Assembly (NCBI RefSeq): GCF_003732665.1
Contig: NZ_MOBP01000013.1
Span: forward strand, 1 to 64,000
Reading direction: 5' to 3'
Source of the DNA: Pseudomonas frederiksbergensis
GTDB lineage: Bacteria > Pseudomonadota > Gammaproteobacteria > Pseudomonadales > Pseudomonadaceae
DNA length: 64,000 nucleotides
The notes under the pieces: generated by a model
The model's database searches: none
What the model was told of the DNA's origin: nothing
The model's input: only the letters and a program-made list of their open reading frames with translations
Position numbers and translations under genes: made by a program
Part shown: positions 26,247 through 34,954 of the stretch, piece after piece
Layout of the letters: each line of letters starts with the position of its first letter
Numbering within the stretch: the stretch's first letter is position 1

Positions 26247-26339
26247 TGGGGGAGCGGGCTTGCTCGCGAAGGCGGCGTGTCATTCGGCAGAGATGTTGAC
26301 TGACACACCGTATTCGCGAGCAAGCCCGCTCCCACAAGG
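26247..26339. repeat. REPIN, type GGGAGCGGGCTTGCTCGCGAA
   Basis: Arms GGGAGCGGGCTTGCTCGCGA (from 26249) and its complement ending at 26339 surround a spacer with GTGTCATTCGGC and ACTGACACACC, themselves inverted repeats. It separates the convergent yheV and phosphatase genes. Confidence 0.87.
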
Positions 26340-26351
26340 TTTTCGGCTTTC

Positions 26352-26999
26352 CTACTTCTCGACGTTCGCGGATTTGAACCAGCTCTTCATCGAGCACATG
26401 GCGAACGGGCTGGTGCTGCAATCCCCGCTGGCCAGTGCCGTGCGCAATTTGTCGGCATCCGCCTGCATCATGTAGCGAACGCCATCCTTGAAGTGGGTGC
26501 TGTCGCCAAAACCGCCCTGGGTCATTTCACTCAGTGCGTCTTCCTTGCTCCAACCCTGCACCACCACCCGGTACATCGCCGCCATCAGGCCGGTGCGATC
26601 GGAGCCGTGTTTGCAATGCATCAGCACCGGGCCTTTGGCCTCCGCGTCCTGAATGGCGCGAAGGGCGGCGAGTACCTGCGCGTCATCCACGTGATTGGTG
26701 CGGTAAGGCAGTTGGACCAGGTTGATACCCGGCGCGGACAACCAGCGCGAGTCTGATTCAGGCAAGAAGTTGATGACGGTTGCGACCTTGAGTTTTTCCA
26801 GCAGCGGCACGACGCCACTGTCCGGCAAAGCGCTGCGGTACAGGGTTGGCGACATTTGATAGAGGTTGTATTTCGCCTCAACCGATTGCGCCCATTCGGC
26901 AGGGCGCGGCGATGCGCTGTCGTCGGCCACTGCCAGCGATAGATTGAAAAAGGCAATCAACGACAGACACATCGCTGGGATAAGACGGGTATTGGGCAT
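26352..26999 (-). CDS. Exported dual-specificity/tyrosine phosphatase, TpbA-like
   Basis: 215 residues. A signal peptide (to about AVA, residue 25) directs it to the periplasm. The phosphatase loop is HCKHGSDRTG with nucleophile Cys129 and Arg135; Asp105 or Asp106 in NHVDDAQ is the likely general acid. P. aeruginosa TpbA has the same plan and a very similar loop, and controls biofilm by acting on the periplasmic side of the diguanylate cyclase TpbB. No tpbB-like gene is adjacent, so orthology is not proven. Confidence 0.82.
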   Translation of the reverse strand: MPNTRLIPAMCLSLIAFFNLSLAVADDSASPRPAEWAQSVEAKYNLYQMSPTLYRSALPDSGVVPLLEKLKVATVINFLPESDSRWLSAPGINLVQLPYRTNHVDDAQVLAALRAIQDAEAKGPVLMHCKHGSDRTGLMAAMYRVVVQGWSKEDALSEMTQGGFGDSTHFKDGVRYMMQADADKLRTALASGDCSTSPFAMCSMKSWFKSANVEK

Positions 27000-27291
27000 G
27001 CTGGGCGACCGTGCAGGAGGAAGCGGATATGGCTGTCAGCTTCAGCCTTGAGCGGTCAAAGCGCTGTGAGGCCCTTGTCAAAGAATCGTGAATGCAGCGA
27101 CTTTCGTCGCATAACCCGGTTTTATTTCTGCTGAATCGATTCACCCTGATACTTAGGCTGCTACCATTTGTTACCAAAGTTTGCAGAAGTGCGGCGTTCT
27201 CCCTGAATGCCCAGCGTCCGCCTTCCTGCCAAAACGAAAAGCCGTTCGACGAAACGGCTAAAAACCATCAATGCCTGATGAGGTGCACCCC

Positions 27292-28032
27292 ATGTCTGAT
27301 CAAGATCGAGACAACCCCCGGCGTGAGTTTTTGCGCAAATCCCTGACCTTGATCCCGGTGGTCACCGTCGCCAGTACCGCGCTGGGCAGTTCCGTGCTGC
27401 TCGCCGCACCCGAAGCGGCGCCTGCCAGTCCCGGCAAGACGCCCGTCAGCGCCAGCACCTATGAACCCAGCTACTTCACCGCCGAAGAATGGACGTTCAT
27501 CAAGGCTGCCGTCGCCCAGTTGATCCCGAACGATGCCCAAGGCCCCGGCGCCCTGGAAGCCGGCGTGCCGGAATACATCGATCGCCAGATGAACACCCCG
27601 TACGCCGCCGGCGCGTTGTGGTTCATGCAGGGTCCGTTCAATGCCGACGCCCCGGCGGAAATGGGCTGGCAGAGCAAACTCGTACCCAAAGAGATCTATC
27701 GCCTGGGCATCGCCGCCACGGACGCTTGGTCGAAAACCTTCAACGGTAAAGTATTTGCTGAGCAAGACAGCGCTACCCGAGACGATTTACTCAAGCAACT
27801 CGAGGCCGGAAAACCCGATTTCGCCAGCGTGCCGTCGAAGATTTTCTTCAACCTGCTGCTGCAAAACACCAAGGAAGGGTTCTTCTGCGACCCGATCCAC
27901 GGCGGCAACAAAGGCATGGTCGGCTGGACCATGATCGGCTTCCCCGGCGCCCGCGCCGATTTCATGGATTGGGTGGAACGCAACGAGCAATACCCCTTCC
28001 CGGCAGTTTCGATTCGCGGCGAGAGGGCATAA
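27292..28032 (+). CDS. Gluconate 2-dehydrogenase subunit 3 family protein (small subunit)
   Basis: 246 residues. The N-terminus NPRREFLRKSLTLIPVVTV is a twin-arginine signal, and the mature part (YFTAEEWTFIKAAVAQLIPN, YIDRQMNTPYAAGALWF, GGNKGMVGWTMIGFPGARAD) is the small subunit of membrane-bound FAD gluconate dehydrogenases. In these complexes the small subunit carries the flavoprotein through the Tat system. ATG 27292 follows GAGGTG by six bases. First gene of a three-gene operon. Confidence 0.9.
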   Translation: MSDQDRDNPRREFLRKSLTLIPVVTVASTALGSSVLLAAPEAAPASPGKTPVSASTYEPSYFTAEEWTFIKAAVAQLIPNDAQGPGALEAGVPEYIDRQMNTPYAAGALWFMQGPFNADAPAEMGWQSKLVPKEIYRLGIAATDAWSKTFNGKVFAEQDSATRDDLLKQLEAGKPDFASVPSKIFFNLLLQNTKEGFFCDPIHGGNKGMVGWTMIGFPGARADFMDWVERNEQYPFPAVSIRGERA

Positions 28033-28034
28033 GC

Positions 28035-29819
28035 ATGGCAACGGTAATGAAGAAGGTCGACGCGGTGATCGTCGGTTTCGGCTGGACCGGCGCGATCATG
28101 GCCAAGGAGCTGACAGAAGCCGGCCTGAACGTGCTGGCGCTGGAGCGCGGGCCGATGCAGGACACTTACCCTGACGGCAACTATCCCCAGGTGATCGACG
28201 AACTCACCTACAGCGTGCGGAAAAAACTCTTCCAGGACATCTCCAAAGAGACCGTGACCATTCGCCATAGCGTGAATGACATCGCGCTGCCGAACCGCCA
28301 GCTCGGCGCGTTCCTGCCCGGCAATGGCGTGGGCGGCGCGGGTCTGCACTGGTCCGGCGTGCACTTTCGGGTCGACCCCATCGAGCTGCGGATGCGCAGC
28401 CATTACGAAGAACGCTACGGCAAACACTTCATCCCCAAGGACATGACCATCCAGGACTTCGGCGTCAGCTATGAAGAACTGGAACCGTTTTTCGATTACG
28501 CCGAGAAAGTGTTCGGCACCTCGGGCCAGGCCTGGACGGTGAACGGTCAGTTGGTCGGCGAAGGCAAGGGCGGCAACCCTTACGCGCCGGATCGCTCTAA
28601 CCCTTTCCCGCTGGAATCCCAGAAGAATACGGTTTCCGCACAACTGTTTCAGAAAGCGGCCACGGCCGTAGGTTACAAACCCTACAACCTGCCGTCGGCC
28701 AATACCTCTGGCCCGTACACCAACCCCTACGGCGCGCAGATGGGGCCGTGCAACTTCTGCGGTTTTTGCAGTGGTTACGTCTGCTACATGTATTCTAAGG
28801 CATCGCCGAACGTGAACATTCTGCCGGCGCTCAAGCCGCTGCCGAATTTCGAACTGCGTGCCAACTCCCACGTGCTGCGGGTCAACCTCGACAGCACCAA
28901 GAGCAAAGCCACCGGCGTCACCTACATCGATGGCCAGGGCCGGGAGATCGAGCAACCGGCCGACCTGGTGATCCTCGGTGCCTTCCAGTTCCATAACGTG
29001 CGCCTGATGTTGCTTTCGGGCATCGGCAAGCCGTACGACCCGATCAGCGGCGAAGGCGTGGTCGGCAAGAATTTCGCCTACCAGAACATGGCCACGATCA
29101 AGGCGTTCTTCGACAAGGACACCCACACCAACAACTTCATCGGTGCCGGCGGCAATGGCGTGGCCATCGATGACTTCAACGCCGACAACTTCGACCACGG
29201 ACCGCATGGCTTCGTCGGCGGTTCGCCGATGTGGGTCAACCAGGCCGGCAGCCGACCGATTGCCGGGACCTCCAACCCGCCAGGCACCCCGGCCTGGGGC
29301 AGTGCCTGGAAACGCGCCACCGCCGATTACTACACCCACCAGGTGTCGATGGACGCCCACGGCGCGCATCAGTCCTACCGTGGCAACTACCTCGATCTCG
29401 ACCCGGTTTACCGGGATTCCTACGGCTTGCCGCTGCTGCGGATGACCTTCGACTGGCAGGAAAACGACATCAAGATGAACCGCTTCATGGTCGAAAAAAT
29501 GGGCAAGATCGCCGAAGCCATGGGCCCCAAAGCCATCGCCGTGATCGGCAAGCAGGTCGGTGATCACTTCAACACCGCGGCCTACCAGACCACCCACCTC
29601 AACGGTGGCGCGATCATGGGCACCAACCCGAAAACCAGCGCGCTGAACCGTTACTTGCAGAGCTGGGACGTGCACAACGTGTTTGTCCCTGGCGCGTCAG
29701 CTTTCCCACAAGGCCTGGGCTACAACCCTACAGGCCTGGTCGCCGCATTGACCTACTGGTCGGCCCGGGCGATCCGCGAGCAGTACCTGAAAAACCCCGG
29801 CCCACTGGTTCAGGCTTAA
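28035..29819 (+). CDS. GMC-type FAD oxidoreductase, gluconate 2-dehydrogenase large subunit
   Basis: 594 residues. The FAD fold starts with VIVGFGWTGAIMAKELTEAG; the C-terminus has THLNGGAIMGTNP and FVPGASAFPQGLGYNPTGLV typical of GMC enzymes. Cysteines 239, 242, 245 and 250 (PCNFCGFCSGYVC) match the iron-sulfur binding segment reported for FAD-dependent glucose/gluconate dehydrogenase subunits. The protein has no signal of its own, as expected if the Tat-bearing small subunit carries it. It should oxidise gluconate (or a related sugar acid or polyol) in the periplasm and pass electrons to the cytochrome encoded next. Confidence 0.9.
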   Translation: MATVMKKVDAVIVGFGWTGAIMAKELTEAGLNVLALERGPMQDTYPDGNYPQVIDELTYSVRKKLFQDISKETVTIRHSVNDIALPNRQLGAFLPGNGVGGAGLHWSGVHFRVDPIELRMRSHYEERYGKHFIPKDMTIQDFGVSYEELEPFFDYAEKVFGTSGQAWTVNGQLVGEGKGGNPYAPDRSNPFPLESQKNTVSAQLFQKAATAVGYKPYNLPSANTSGPYTNPYGAQMGPCNFCGFCSGYVCYMYSKASPNVNILPALKPLPNFELRANSHVLRVNLDSTKSKATGVTYIDGQGREIEQPADLVILGAFQFHNVRLMLLSGIGKPYDPISGEGVVGKNFAYQNMATIKAFFDKDTHTNNFIGAGGNGVAIDDFNADNFDHGPHGFVGGSPMWVNQAGSRPIAGTSNPPGTPAWGSAWKRATADYYTHQVSMDAHGAHQSYRGNYLDLDPVYRDSYGLPLLRMTFDWQENDIKMNRFMVEKMGKIAEAMGPKAIAVIGKQVGDHFNTAAYQTTHLNGGAIMGTNPKTSALNRYLQSWDVHNVFVPGASAFPQGLGYNPTGLVAALTYWSARAIREQYLKNPGPLVQA

Positions 29820-29831
29820 GGAGCGATAACC

Positions 29832-31136
29832 ATGAAAGCACTCGTTATCGCGACCTTCGCCCTGCTCAGCAGCGCCTCGATCAGCGCCGCTGACGTTGAT
29901 CAAAACCTGATCAAACAAGGCGAATACCTGGCACGGGCCGGCGACTGCGTGGCCTGTCACACCGCCAAGGACGGCAAGCCGTTCGCCGGTGGCCTGCCGA
30001 TGGAAACGCCGATCGGCACGATCTACTCCACCAACATCACCCCGGACAAAACCGGCCTGGGCGACTACAGCTTCGAAGACTTCGATAAAGCCGTACGCCA
30101 CGGTGTCGCCAAGAATGGCAGCACGTTGTACCCGGCGATGCCTTATCCGTCCTACGCCAGCGTCACCGAACCGGACATGCAGGCTTTGTACGCCTACTTC
30201 ATGCACGGCGTGGCGCCGGTGGCCCAGGAAAACAAGGCCAGCGACATTCCCTGGCCGCTGAGCATGCGTTGGCCGCTGATGGGTTGGCGCTGGCTGTTCG
30301 CCCCGGCCGTGGCGGATTACCAGGCAGCGCCCGGTGCCGATGCGGTAGTCAGTCGTGGGGCTTATCTGGTGGAAGGCCTCGGACATTGCGGCGCATGCCA
30401 TACGCCGCGTGCCCTGACCATGCAGGAAAAATCCCTGAATGCCGGCGAAGGCAGCACTTTTCTGTCAGGCAGCGCGCCGCTGGAAGGCTGGATCGCGAAA
30501 AGCCTGCGCGGCGACCACAAGGACGGCCTCGGTAGCTGGAGCGAAGAGCAACTGGTGCAATTCCTCAAGACCGGGCGCAGTGACCGCAGCGCGGTATTCG
30601 GCGGTATGAGCGATGTGGTCACCCACAGCATGCAATACATGACCGACGCCGACCTCACCGCGATTGCCCGCTACCTCAAATCCCTGCCGGCCAATGATCC
30701 CAACGACCAGCCGCACCAGTACGACAAGCAAGTCGCGCAAGCGCTGTGGAAGGGTGACGACAGCCAGCCTGGCGCCTCGGTGTACATCGACAACTGCGCG
30801 GCGTGCCACCGTACCGACGGTCATGGCTATACCCGGGTGTTCCCGGCGTTGGCGGGCAATCCGGTGTTGCAGTCGGAGGACCCGACGTCGCTGATTCACA
30901 TTGTGCTCAAGGGCGGCACCTTGCCGGCCACTCACACCGCGCCGTCGACCTTCACCATGCCGGGTTTCGCCTGGCGTTTATCGGATCAGGAAGTGGCGGA
31001 CGTAGTCAGTTTCATTCGCGGCAGTTGGGGCAACAAAGGCGCGCCGGTCAAGGCGAGCACCGTGGCTGATTTGCGCAAGGATGATATGAAAACCACTTCG
31101 GGCGATGACCTGGGCCAGGTCACCCAGAAGAACTGA
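29832..31136 (+). CDS. Gluconate 2-dehydrogenase cytochrome c subunit (triheme)
   Basis: 434 residues with a signal peptide (to ISA, residue 19) and three heme-binding CxxCH motifs: CVACH at 39, CGACH at 186 and CAACH at 322. This is the membrane-associated triheme subunit that hands electrons from the flavoprotein to ubiquinone. It closes the three-gene operon (12 bases after the large subunit). The complex could use gluconate, 2-ketogluconate or sorbitol; sequence alone does not tell which. Confidence 0.9.
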   Translation: MKALVIATFALLSSASISAADVDQNLIKQGEYLARAGDCVACHTAKDGKPFAGGLPMETPIGTIYSTNITPDKTGLGDYSFEDFDKAVRHGVAKNGSTLYPAMPYPSYASVTEPDMQALYAYFMHGVAPVAQENKASDIPWPLSMRWPLMGWRWLFAPAVADYQAAPGADAVVSRGAYLVEGLGHCGACHTPRALTMQEKSLNAGEGSTFLSGSAPLEGWIAKSLRGDHKDGLGSWSEEQLVQFLKTGRSDRSAVFGGMSDVVTHSMQYMTDADLTAIARYLKSLPANDPNDQPHQYDKQVAQALWKGDDSQPGASVYIDNCAACHRTDGHGYTRVFPALAGNPVLQSEDPTSLIHIVLKGGTLPATHTAPSTFTMPGFAWRLSDQEVADVVSFIRGSWGNKGAPVKASTVADLRKDDMKTTSGDDLGQVTQKN

Positions 31137-31163
31137 TCGCCCAGCGGCACTAGCCAGATGAAC

Positions 31164-31205
31164 AACGCCTCGCTACTGTATATAAAACCAGTATCGAGGC
31201 GTTTT
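31164..31205 (+). terminator. Terminator hairpin of the gluconate dehydrogenase operon, containing a LexA-like box
   Basis: AACGCCTCGCTACTG (31164-31178) pairs with CAGTATCGAGGCGTT (31189-31203) over 15 bases with one mismatch, followed by TTTTC. The loop is TATATAAAAC. It should stop transcripts coming from the upstream operon. The right arm includes GAGG, the ribosome site of the next gene, so read-through RNA would hide it. Confidence 0.75.
31176..31191. promoter_or_regulatory. LexA (SOS) box upstream of the radical SAM gene
   Basis: CTGTATATAAAACCAG fits CTGT-N8-ACAG with a single change. It ends 15 bases before the start codon and overlaps a TATAAA that could be the -10 of the gene. I recall PA0069, the P. 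aeruginosa homolog of the downstream gene, as a LexA-regulon member, which supports the call. Confidence 0.75.
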
Positions 31206-31206
31206 C

Positions 31207-32265
31207 ATGTCCACTCCTCTTCCGCCACGCGGCCGCGGCACCGCCACCAATCCGCACAACCGCTTCGCGCCGAACCGTTCGGTGGCCGAGGATGACGGTT
31301 GGTATCAGGAAGCGCCGGTCACCCAGGGCACCGAGGTGCGCATCGAGACGGCGAAAACCATCATCACCCGCAACAACTCGCCGGATTTGCCCTTCGACCG
31401 TTCGATCAATCCCTATCGCGGCTGCGAGCACGGCTGCATTTATTGCTATGCGCGGCCCAGCCACGCTTATTGGGACATGTCGCCGGGGCTGGATTTCGAA
31501 ACCAAGCTGATCGCCAAGACCAACGCCGCTGATGTGCTGGAAGAACAACTGTCCAAACGCGGCTATCAATGCGCGCCGATCAACCTCGGCTCCAACACCG
31601 ATCCTTACCAGCCGATCGAGCGCGAACACAAAATCACCCGCCAAACCCTGGAAGTGCTGCTGCGTTACCGTCATCCAGTGACCATCATCACCAAGGGTTC
31701 GCTGATCCTGCGCGATCTGGACCTGCTGGTTGAACTCGCCGAACAGCGATTGGTGGCGGTGATGATCAGCCTCACCACCCTGGACGATGAGCTCAAGCGC
31801 ATCCTCGAACCCCGCGCTGCAGCACCCAAGGCGCGATTGCGGGCGATCCGGGTGATGCGCGAAGCGGGGATTCCGGTGGGAGTTTTGTGCTCGCCGATGA
31901 TTCCGATGATCAACGACAGCGAACTCGAAAGCCTGCTCACCGAGGCCCAAGCGGCCGGAGCCCAGAGCGCGGCCTATATGATGTTGCGCCTGCCCCTGGA
32001 AGTCGCGCCGCTGTTCGAGGAATGGCTGGCCGCCCACTACCCGCAGCGTGCGGCCCATGTGCTGAGCCTGATCCGGCAAAGTCGAGGCGGCGAACTCTAC
32101 GACAGCCGATTCGGTGCGCGGATGCGCGGCGAAGGACCGTTCGCCGACCTGTTGGCCCAGCGCTTCAGCAAAGCCATCAAGCGTCTGGGGCTCAATCGGC
32201 GCGAAGGGTTTGATCTGGATTGCGATGCCTTCTGTCCGCCGGGTCGCCAAATGTCGTTGATTTGA
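31207..32265 (+). CDS. PA0069-family radical SAM protein
   Basis: 352 residues. The radical SAM cluster motif is CEHGCIYCYAR (CxxxCxxC), preceded by SINPYRG, and the sequence continues as the spore-photoproduct-lyase-like group (LGSNTDPYQPIEREHKITR, TIITKGSLILRDLDLLVELA). The reaction is unknown; the SOS-type operator and the relation to photoproduct lyase suggest a role in handling damaged DNA. GAGG seven bases before ATG 31207 is the ribosome site. Confidence 0.9.
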   Translation: MSTPLPPRGRGTATNPHNRFAPNRSVAEDDGWYQEAPVTQGTEVRIETAKTIITRNNSPDLPFDRSINPYRGCEHGCIYCYARPSHAYWDMSPGLDFETKLIAKTNAADVLEEQLSKRGYQCAPINLGSNTDPYQPIEREHKITRQTLEVLLRYRHPVTIITKGSLILRDLDLLVELAEQRLVAVMISLTTLDDELKRILEPRAAAPKARLRAIRVMREAGIPVGVLCSPMIPMINDSELESLLTEAQAAGAQSAAYMMLRLPLEVAPLFEEWLAAHYPQRAAHVLSLIRQSRGGELYDSRFGARMRGEGPFADLLAQRFSKAIKRLGLNRREGFDLDCDAFCPPGRQMSLI

Positions 32266-32508
32266 GGACAATTGGCCTAAGGTTGAGTAGGGTAAAAGGC
32301 ACTGAGCCATTACGCTGGTCACGTTTTTTGTGACCTGGAACACACGTTCTAGAGCGTTTGATTCAGTTTGAGTTAAGTTTCGACGGTTACCTTGTTCATC
32401 GAGTGACTGACGGGTCGTGGACTGCGACCTGGACGTTTTTTAAACAGCCACTGGCTTCATACCGGATACAACGGGACACTTTCCCGACTCCGTCAAAGAG
32501 GATGAATC

Positions 32509-33240
32509 ATGAGTGACATGGATAAACAGCCGTTGGCTGCGTCGGCGCAAGCGCTCCCCGAGGCGGAATCCGCCGATGCAGCGCTGAAGCATATCGTTGA
32601 CGGCTTTTTGCATTTTCATCACGAAATCTTTCCGCAGCAGGAAGAGCTCTTCAAGAAACTCGCCACGGCCCAGAATCCCCGGGCGATGTTCATTACCTGC
32701 GCCGATTCGCGCATCGTGCCGGAGTTGATTACCCAAAGCTCCCCGGGCGATTTGTTCGTGACCCGTAACGTCGGCAACGTTGTGCCACCTTATGGGCAAA
32801 TGAACGGCGGCGTTTCCACCGCCATCGAATACGCGGTGCTGGCCCTGGGCGTGCAACACATCATCATTTGCGGGCACTCCGACTGCGGCGCCATGCGCGC
32901 AGTGCTCAACCCGCAAAGCCTGGAAAAAATGCCCACGGTCAAAGCCTGGCTGCGGCACGCCGAAGTGGCGAAAACCATGGTCCAGGAAAACTGCAATTGC
33001 GCTAACGAAAACGAAAGCATGCACATCCTCACTGAAGAGAATGTGATCGCCCAGTTGCAGCATCTGCGCACACACCCATCGGTGGCCTCGCGCATGGCCA
33101 ACGGTCATCTGTTTATCCATGGCTGGGTCTACAGCATTGAAACCAGCGAAATCAGAGCTTATGACGCGGACCAGGGTCGATTCCTGCCTCTGGATGGCAG
33201 TCATCCGATTCCGGTGGCGACGCCTAAAGCGCGCTTCTAA
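32509..33240 (+). CDS. Beta-class carbonic anhydrase
   Basis: 243 residues. Zinc ligands Cys64, His123 and Cys126 lie in ITCADSRIVPE and IICGHSDCGAM, with the Asp66-Arg68 dyad. It interconverts CO2 and bicarbonate. A polar N-terminal extension of about 25 residues has no clear signal. A terminator and then a SulP transporter follow. Linkage to an anion transporter suggests bicarbonate handling; the order CA-SulP-PA0104-cox is shared with P. aeruginosa (from memory). Confidence 0.93.
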   Translation: MSDMDKQPLAASAQALPEAESADAALKHIVDGFLHFHHEIFPQQEELFKKLATAQNPRAMFITCADSRIVPELITQSSPGDLFVTRNVGNVVPPYGQMNGGVSTAIEYAVLALGVQHIIICGHSDCGAMRAVLNPQSLEKMPTVKAWLRHAEVAKTMVQENCNCANENESMHILTEENVIAQLQHLRTHPSVASRMANGHLFIHGWVYSIETSEIRAYDADQGRFLPLDGSHPIPVATPKARF

Positions 33241-33265
33241 AACCTCCTAAATCCTCGTGTGGTTT

Positions 33266-33299
33266 AGCCGAGGCTGCTCGTTAAGCAGCCTGGCTTTTT
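33266..33299 (+). terminator. Terminator between carbonic anhydrase and SulP genes
   Basis: AGCCGAGGCTGCT and AGCAGCCTGGCT pair with one mismatch around CGTTA and are followed by TTTTT. It may be partial, since no clear new promoter is visible before the SulP gene 30 bases on. Confidence 0.8.
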
Positions 33300-33330
33300 C
33301 ACGCCTGAAGAAAACTTCGGGAGAATCCCT

Positions 33331-34857
33331 ATGCGTGCTGCGCAATTGAAAGCTGTTCTGCCACGGGAGCTGCTGGCTTCGGTGGTTGTGTTCCTCGTGG
33401 CCCTGCCCTTATGCATGGGCATCGCCATCGCTTCGGGGTTGCCGCCGTCCAAAGGACTGATCACCGGGATTATCGGTGGTCTGGTGGTGGGCTGGATTGC
33501 CGGCTCGCCCCTGCAAGTCAGCGGCCCGGCGGCGGGTCTGGCGGTGTTGGTGTTCGAACTGGTGCGCCAGCATGGCATCTCAATGCTCGGGCCGATCCTG
33601 CTGCTCGCCGGTTTCCTGCAACTGGTGGCCGGCCGCTTGAAACTGGGTTGCTGGTTTCGGGTGACGGCACCGGCGGTGGTCTACGGCATGCTCGCCGGGA
33701 TTGGTGTGTTGATCGTGCTGTCGCAAGTGCACGTGATGCTCGACGCGGTGCCCAAACCGTCGGGGCTGGATAACCTCGCAGCGTTCCCGGCCGCCGTGCT
33801 CCAGGCCTTGCCGTCGTTGGGCTGGCAGGCCGGTTTGCTCGGGCTGGCAACGATTGCGGTGATGTGGCTGTGGGAAAAATTCCGCCCGCATTCCCTGCGT
33901 TTCATTCCCGGCGCACTGCTTGGTGTAGGCCTGGCAACCGTCGCCAGCCTGATGCTCGCCTTGCAGGTCAAACGGGTGGAGGTCCCGGCCAACCTGGCAG
34001 AAGCCATCGACTGGCTGAAACCGGCGGATTTGCTCAACCTCGCCGACCCAACCCTGTTGATCGCCGCGTTCGCCGTGGCCTTTATCGCCAGCGCCGAAAC
34101 CCTGCTCTCGGCCGCCGCCGTGGACCGCATGCACAGTGGTGAGCGTTCGGACTTTGACCGCGAACTGTCGGCGCAAGGCGTGGGCAACATGCTCTGCGGC
34201 TTGCTCGGCGCGCTGCCAATGACCGGCGTGATCGTGCGCAGCTCGGCCAACGTCCAGGCCGGCGCCACCACGCGCATGTCGACGATTTTCCATGGCCTGT
34301 GGCTGCTGGGGTTCGTGTTGTTGCTGTCCAGCGTGCTGCAAAGCATTCCGGTGGCGAGCCTGGCGGGTGTGTTGGTCTACACCGGCTTCAAACTGGTGGA
34401 CCTCAAGGCCTTCCGTGGCTTGGGCCGTTATGGCCGGATGCCGATGTTCACCTACGCGGCGACCGCCCTGGCGATCATCTTCACCGACCTGCTGACTGGC
34501 GTGCTGATCGGTTTCGGTCTGACCCTGGCCAAACTGGCATGGAAAGCTTCACGGCTGAAAATCAGCCTGATCGATCTGCCCAAGGACGGCGAAATGGAAC
34601 TGCGCTTGATCGGCGCGGCGACCTTCCTCAAGGTGCCGGCGCTGACCCAAGTGCTTGGGACCATTCCAGCGGGCGCGACGGTGCATGTGCCGCTCAATAA
34701 CCTGAGCTACATCGACCATTCGTGTCTGGAGTTGCTTGAGGAGTGGGGCCGGGCGAATGCGGCCAAGGGTTCGAAGCTGCTGATTGAGGCGCGGGGGTTG
34801 AAGCGTAGATTGGAAGGCAGATTGCGCACCACGACCGGAGTAGGCTCCACCGGGTAA
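33331..34857 (+). CDS. SulP family anion transporter
   Basis: 508 residues with about 11-12 membrane segments up to residue 400 and a C-terminal STAS domain (AATFLKVPALTQVLGTIPAG, LNNLSYIDHSCLELLEEWGR). The SulP signature is in PLCMGIAIASGLPPSKGLIT. Family members move sulfate, bicarbonate, C4-dicarboxylates or other anions. The adjacent carbonic anhydrase makes bicarbonate import the best guess, not a demonstrated role. Confidence 0.9.
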   Translation: MRAAQLKAVLPRELLASVVVFLVALPLCMGIAIASGLPPSKGLITGIIGGLVVGWIAGSPLQVSGPAAGLAVLVFELVRQHGISMLGPILLLAGFLQLVAGRLKLGCWFRVTAPAVVYGMLAGIGVLIVLSQVHVMLDAVPKPSGLDNLAAFPAAVLQALPSLGWQAGLLGLATIAVMWLWEKFRPHSLRFIPGALLGVGLATVASLMLALQVKRVEVPANLAEAIDWLKPADLLNLADPTLLIAAFAVAFIASAETLLSAAAVDRMHSGERSDFDRELSAQGVGNMLCGLLGALPMTGVIVRSSANVQAGATTRMSTIFHGLWLLGFVLLLSSVLQSIPVASLAGVLVYTGFKLVDLKAFRGLGRYGRMPMFTYAATALAIIFTDLLTGVLIGFGLTLAKLAWKASRLKISLIDLPKDGEMELRLIGAATFLKVPALTQVLGTIPAGATVHVPLNNLSYIDHSCLELLEEWGRANAAKGSKLLIEARGLKRRLEGRLRTTTGVGSTG

Positions 34858-34864
34858 CGAATAA

Positions 34865-34942
34865 CCTGTAGGAGCGAGGCTTGCCCGCGAAGGCGTCTTC
34901 AAGTACGCCAAAAGCTTCGCGGGCAAGCCTCGCTCCTACAGG
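34865..34942. repeat. REPIN, type TGTAGGAGCGAGGCTTGCCCGCGAAG
   Basis: Arms CCTGTAGGAGCGAGGCTTGC-CCGCGAAG (34865-34892) and the exact inverse ending at 34942, spacer of about 20 bases. Same sequence type as the pair around the RAYT gene. It separates the convergent SulP and PA0104-like genes. Confidence 0.9.
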
Positions 34943-34954
34943 GATATGTGTCGC

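Noticed and set aside
27696..29675. 659-codon open frame antisense to the GMC oxidoreductase
   Set aside because: Rich in His, Arg, Val and Gly as expected for the complement of GC-rich coding DNA; no motif, while the plus-strand protein has FAD and GMC motifs.
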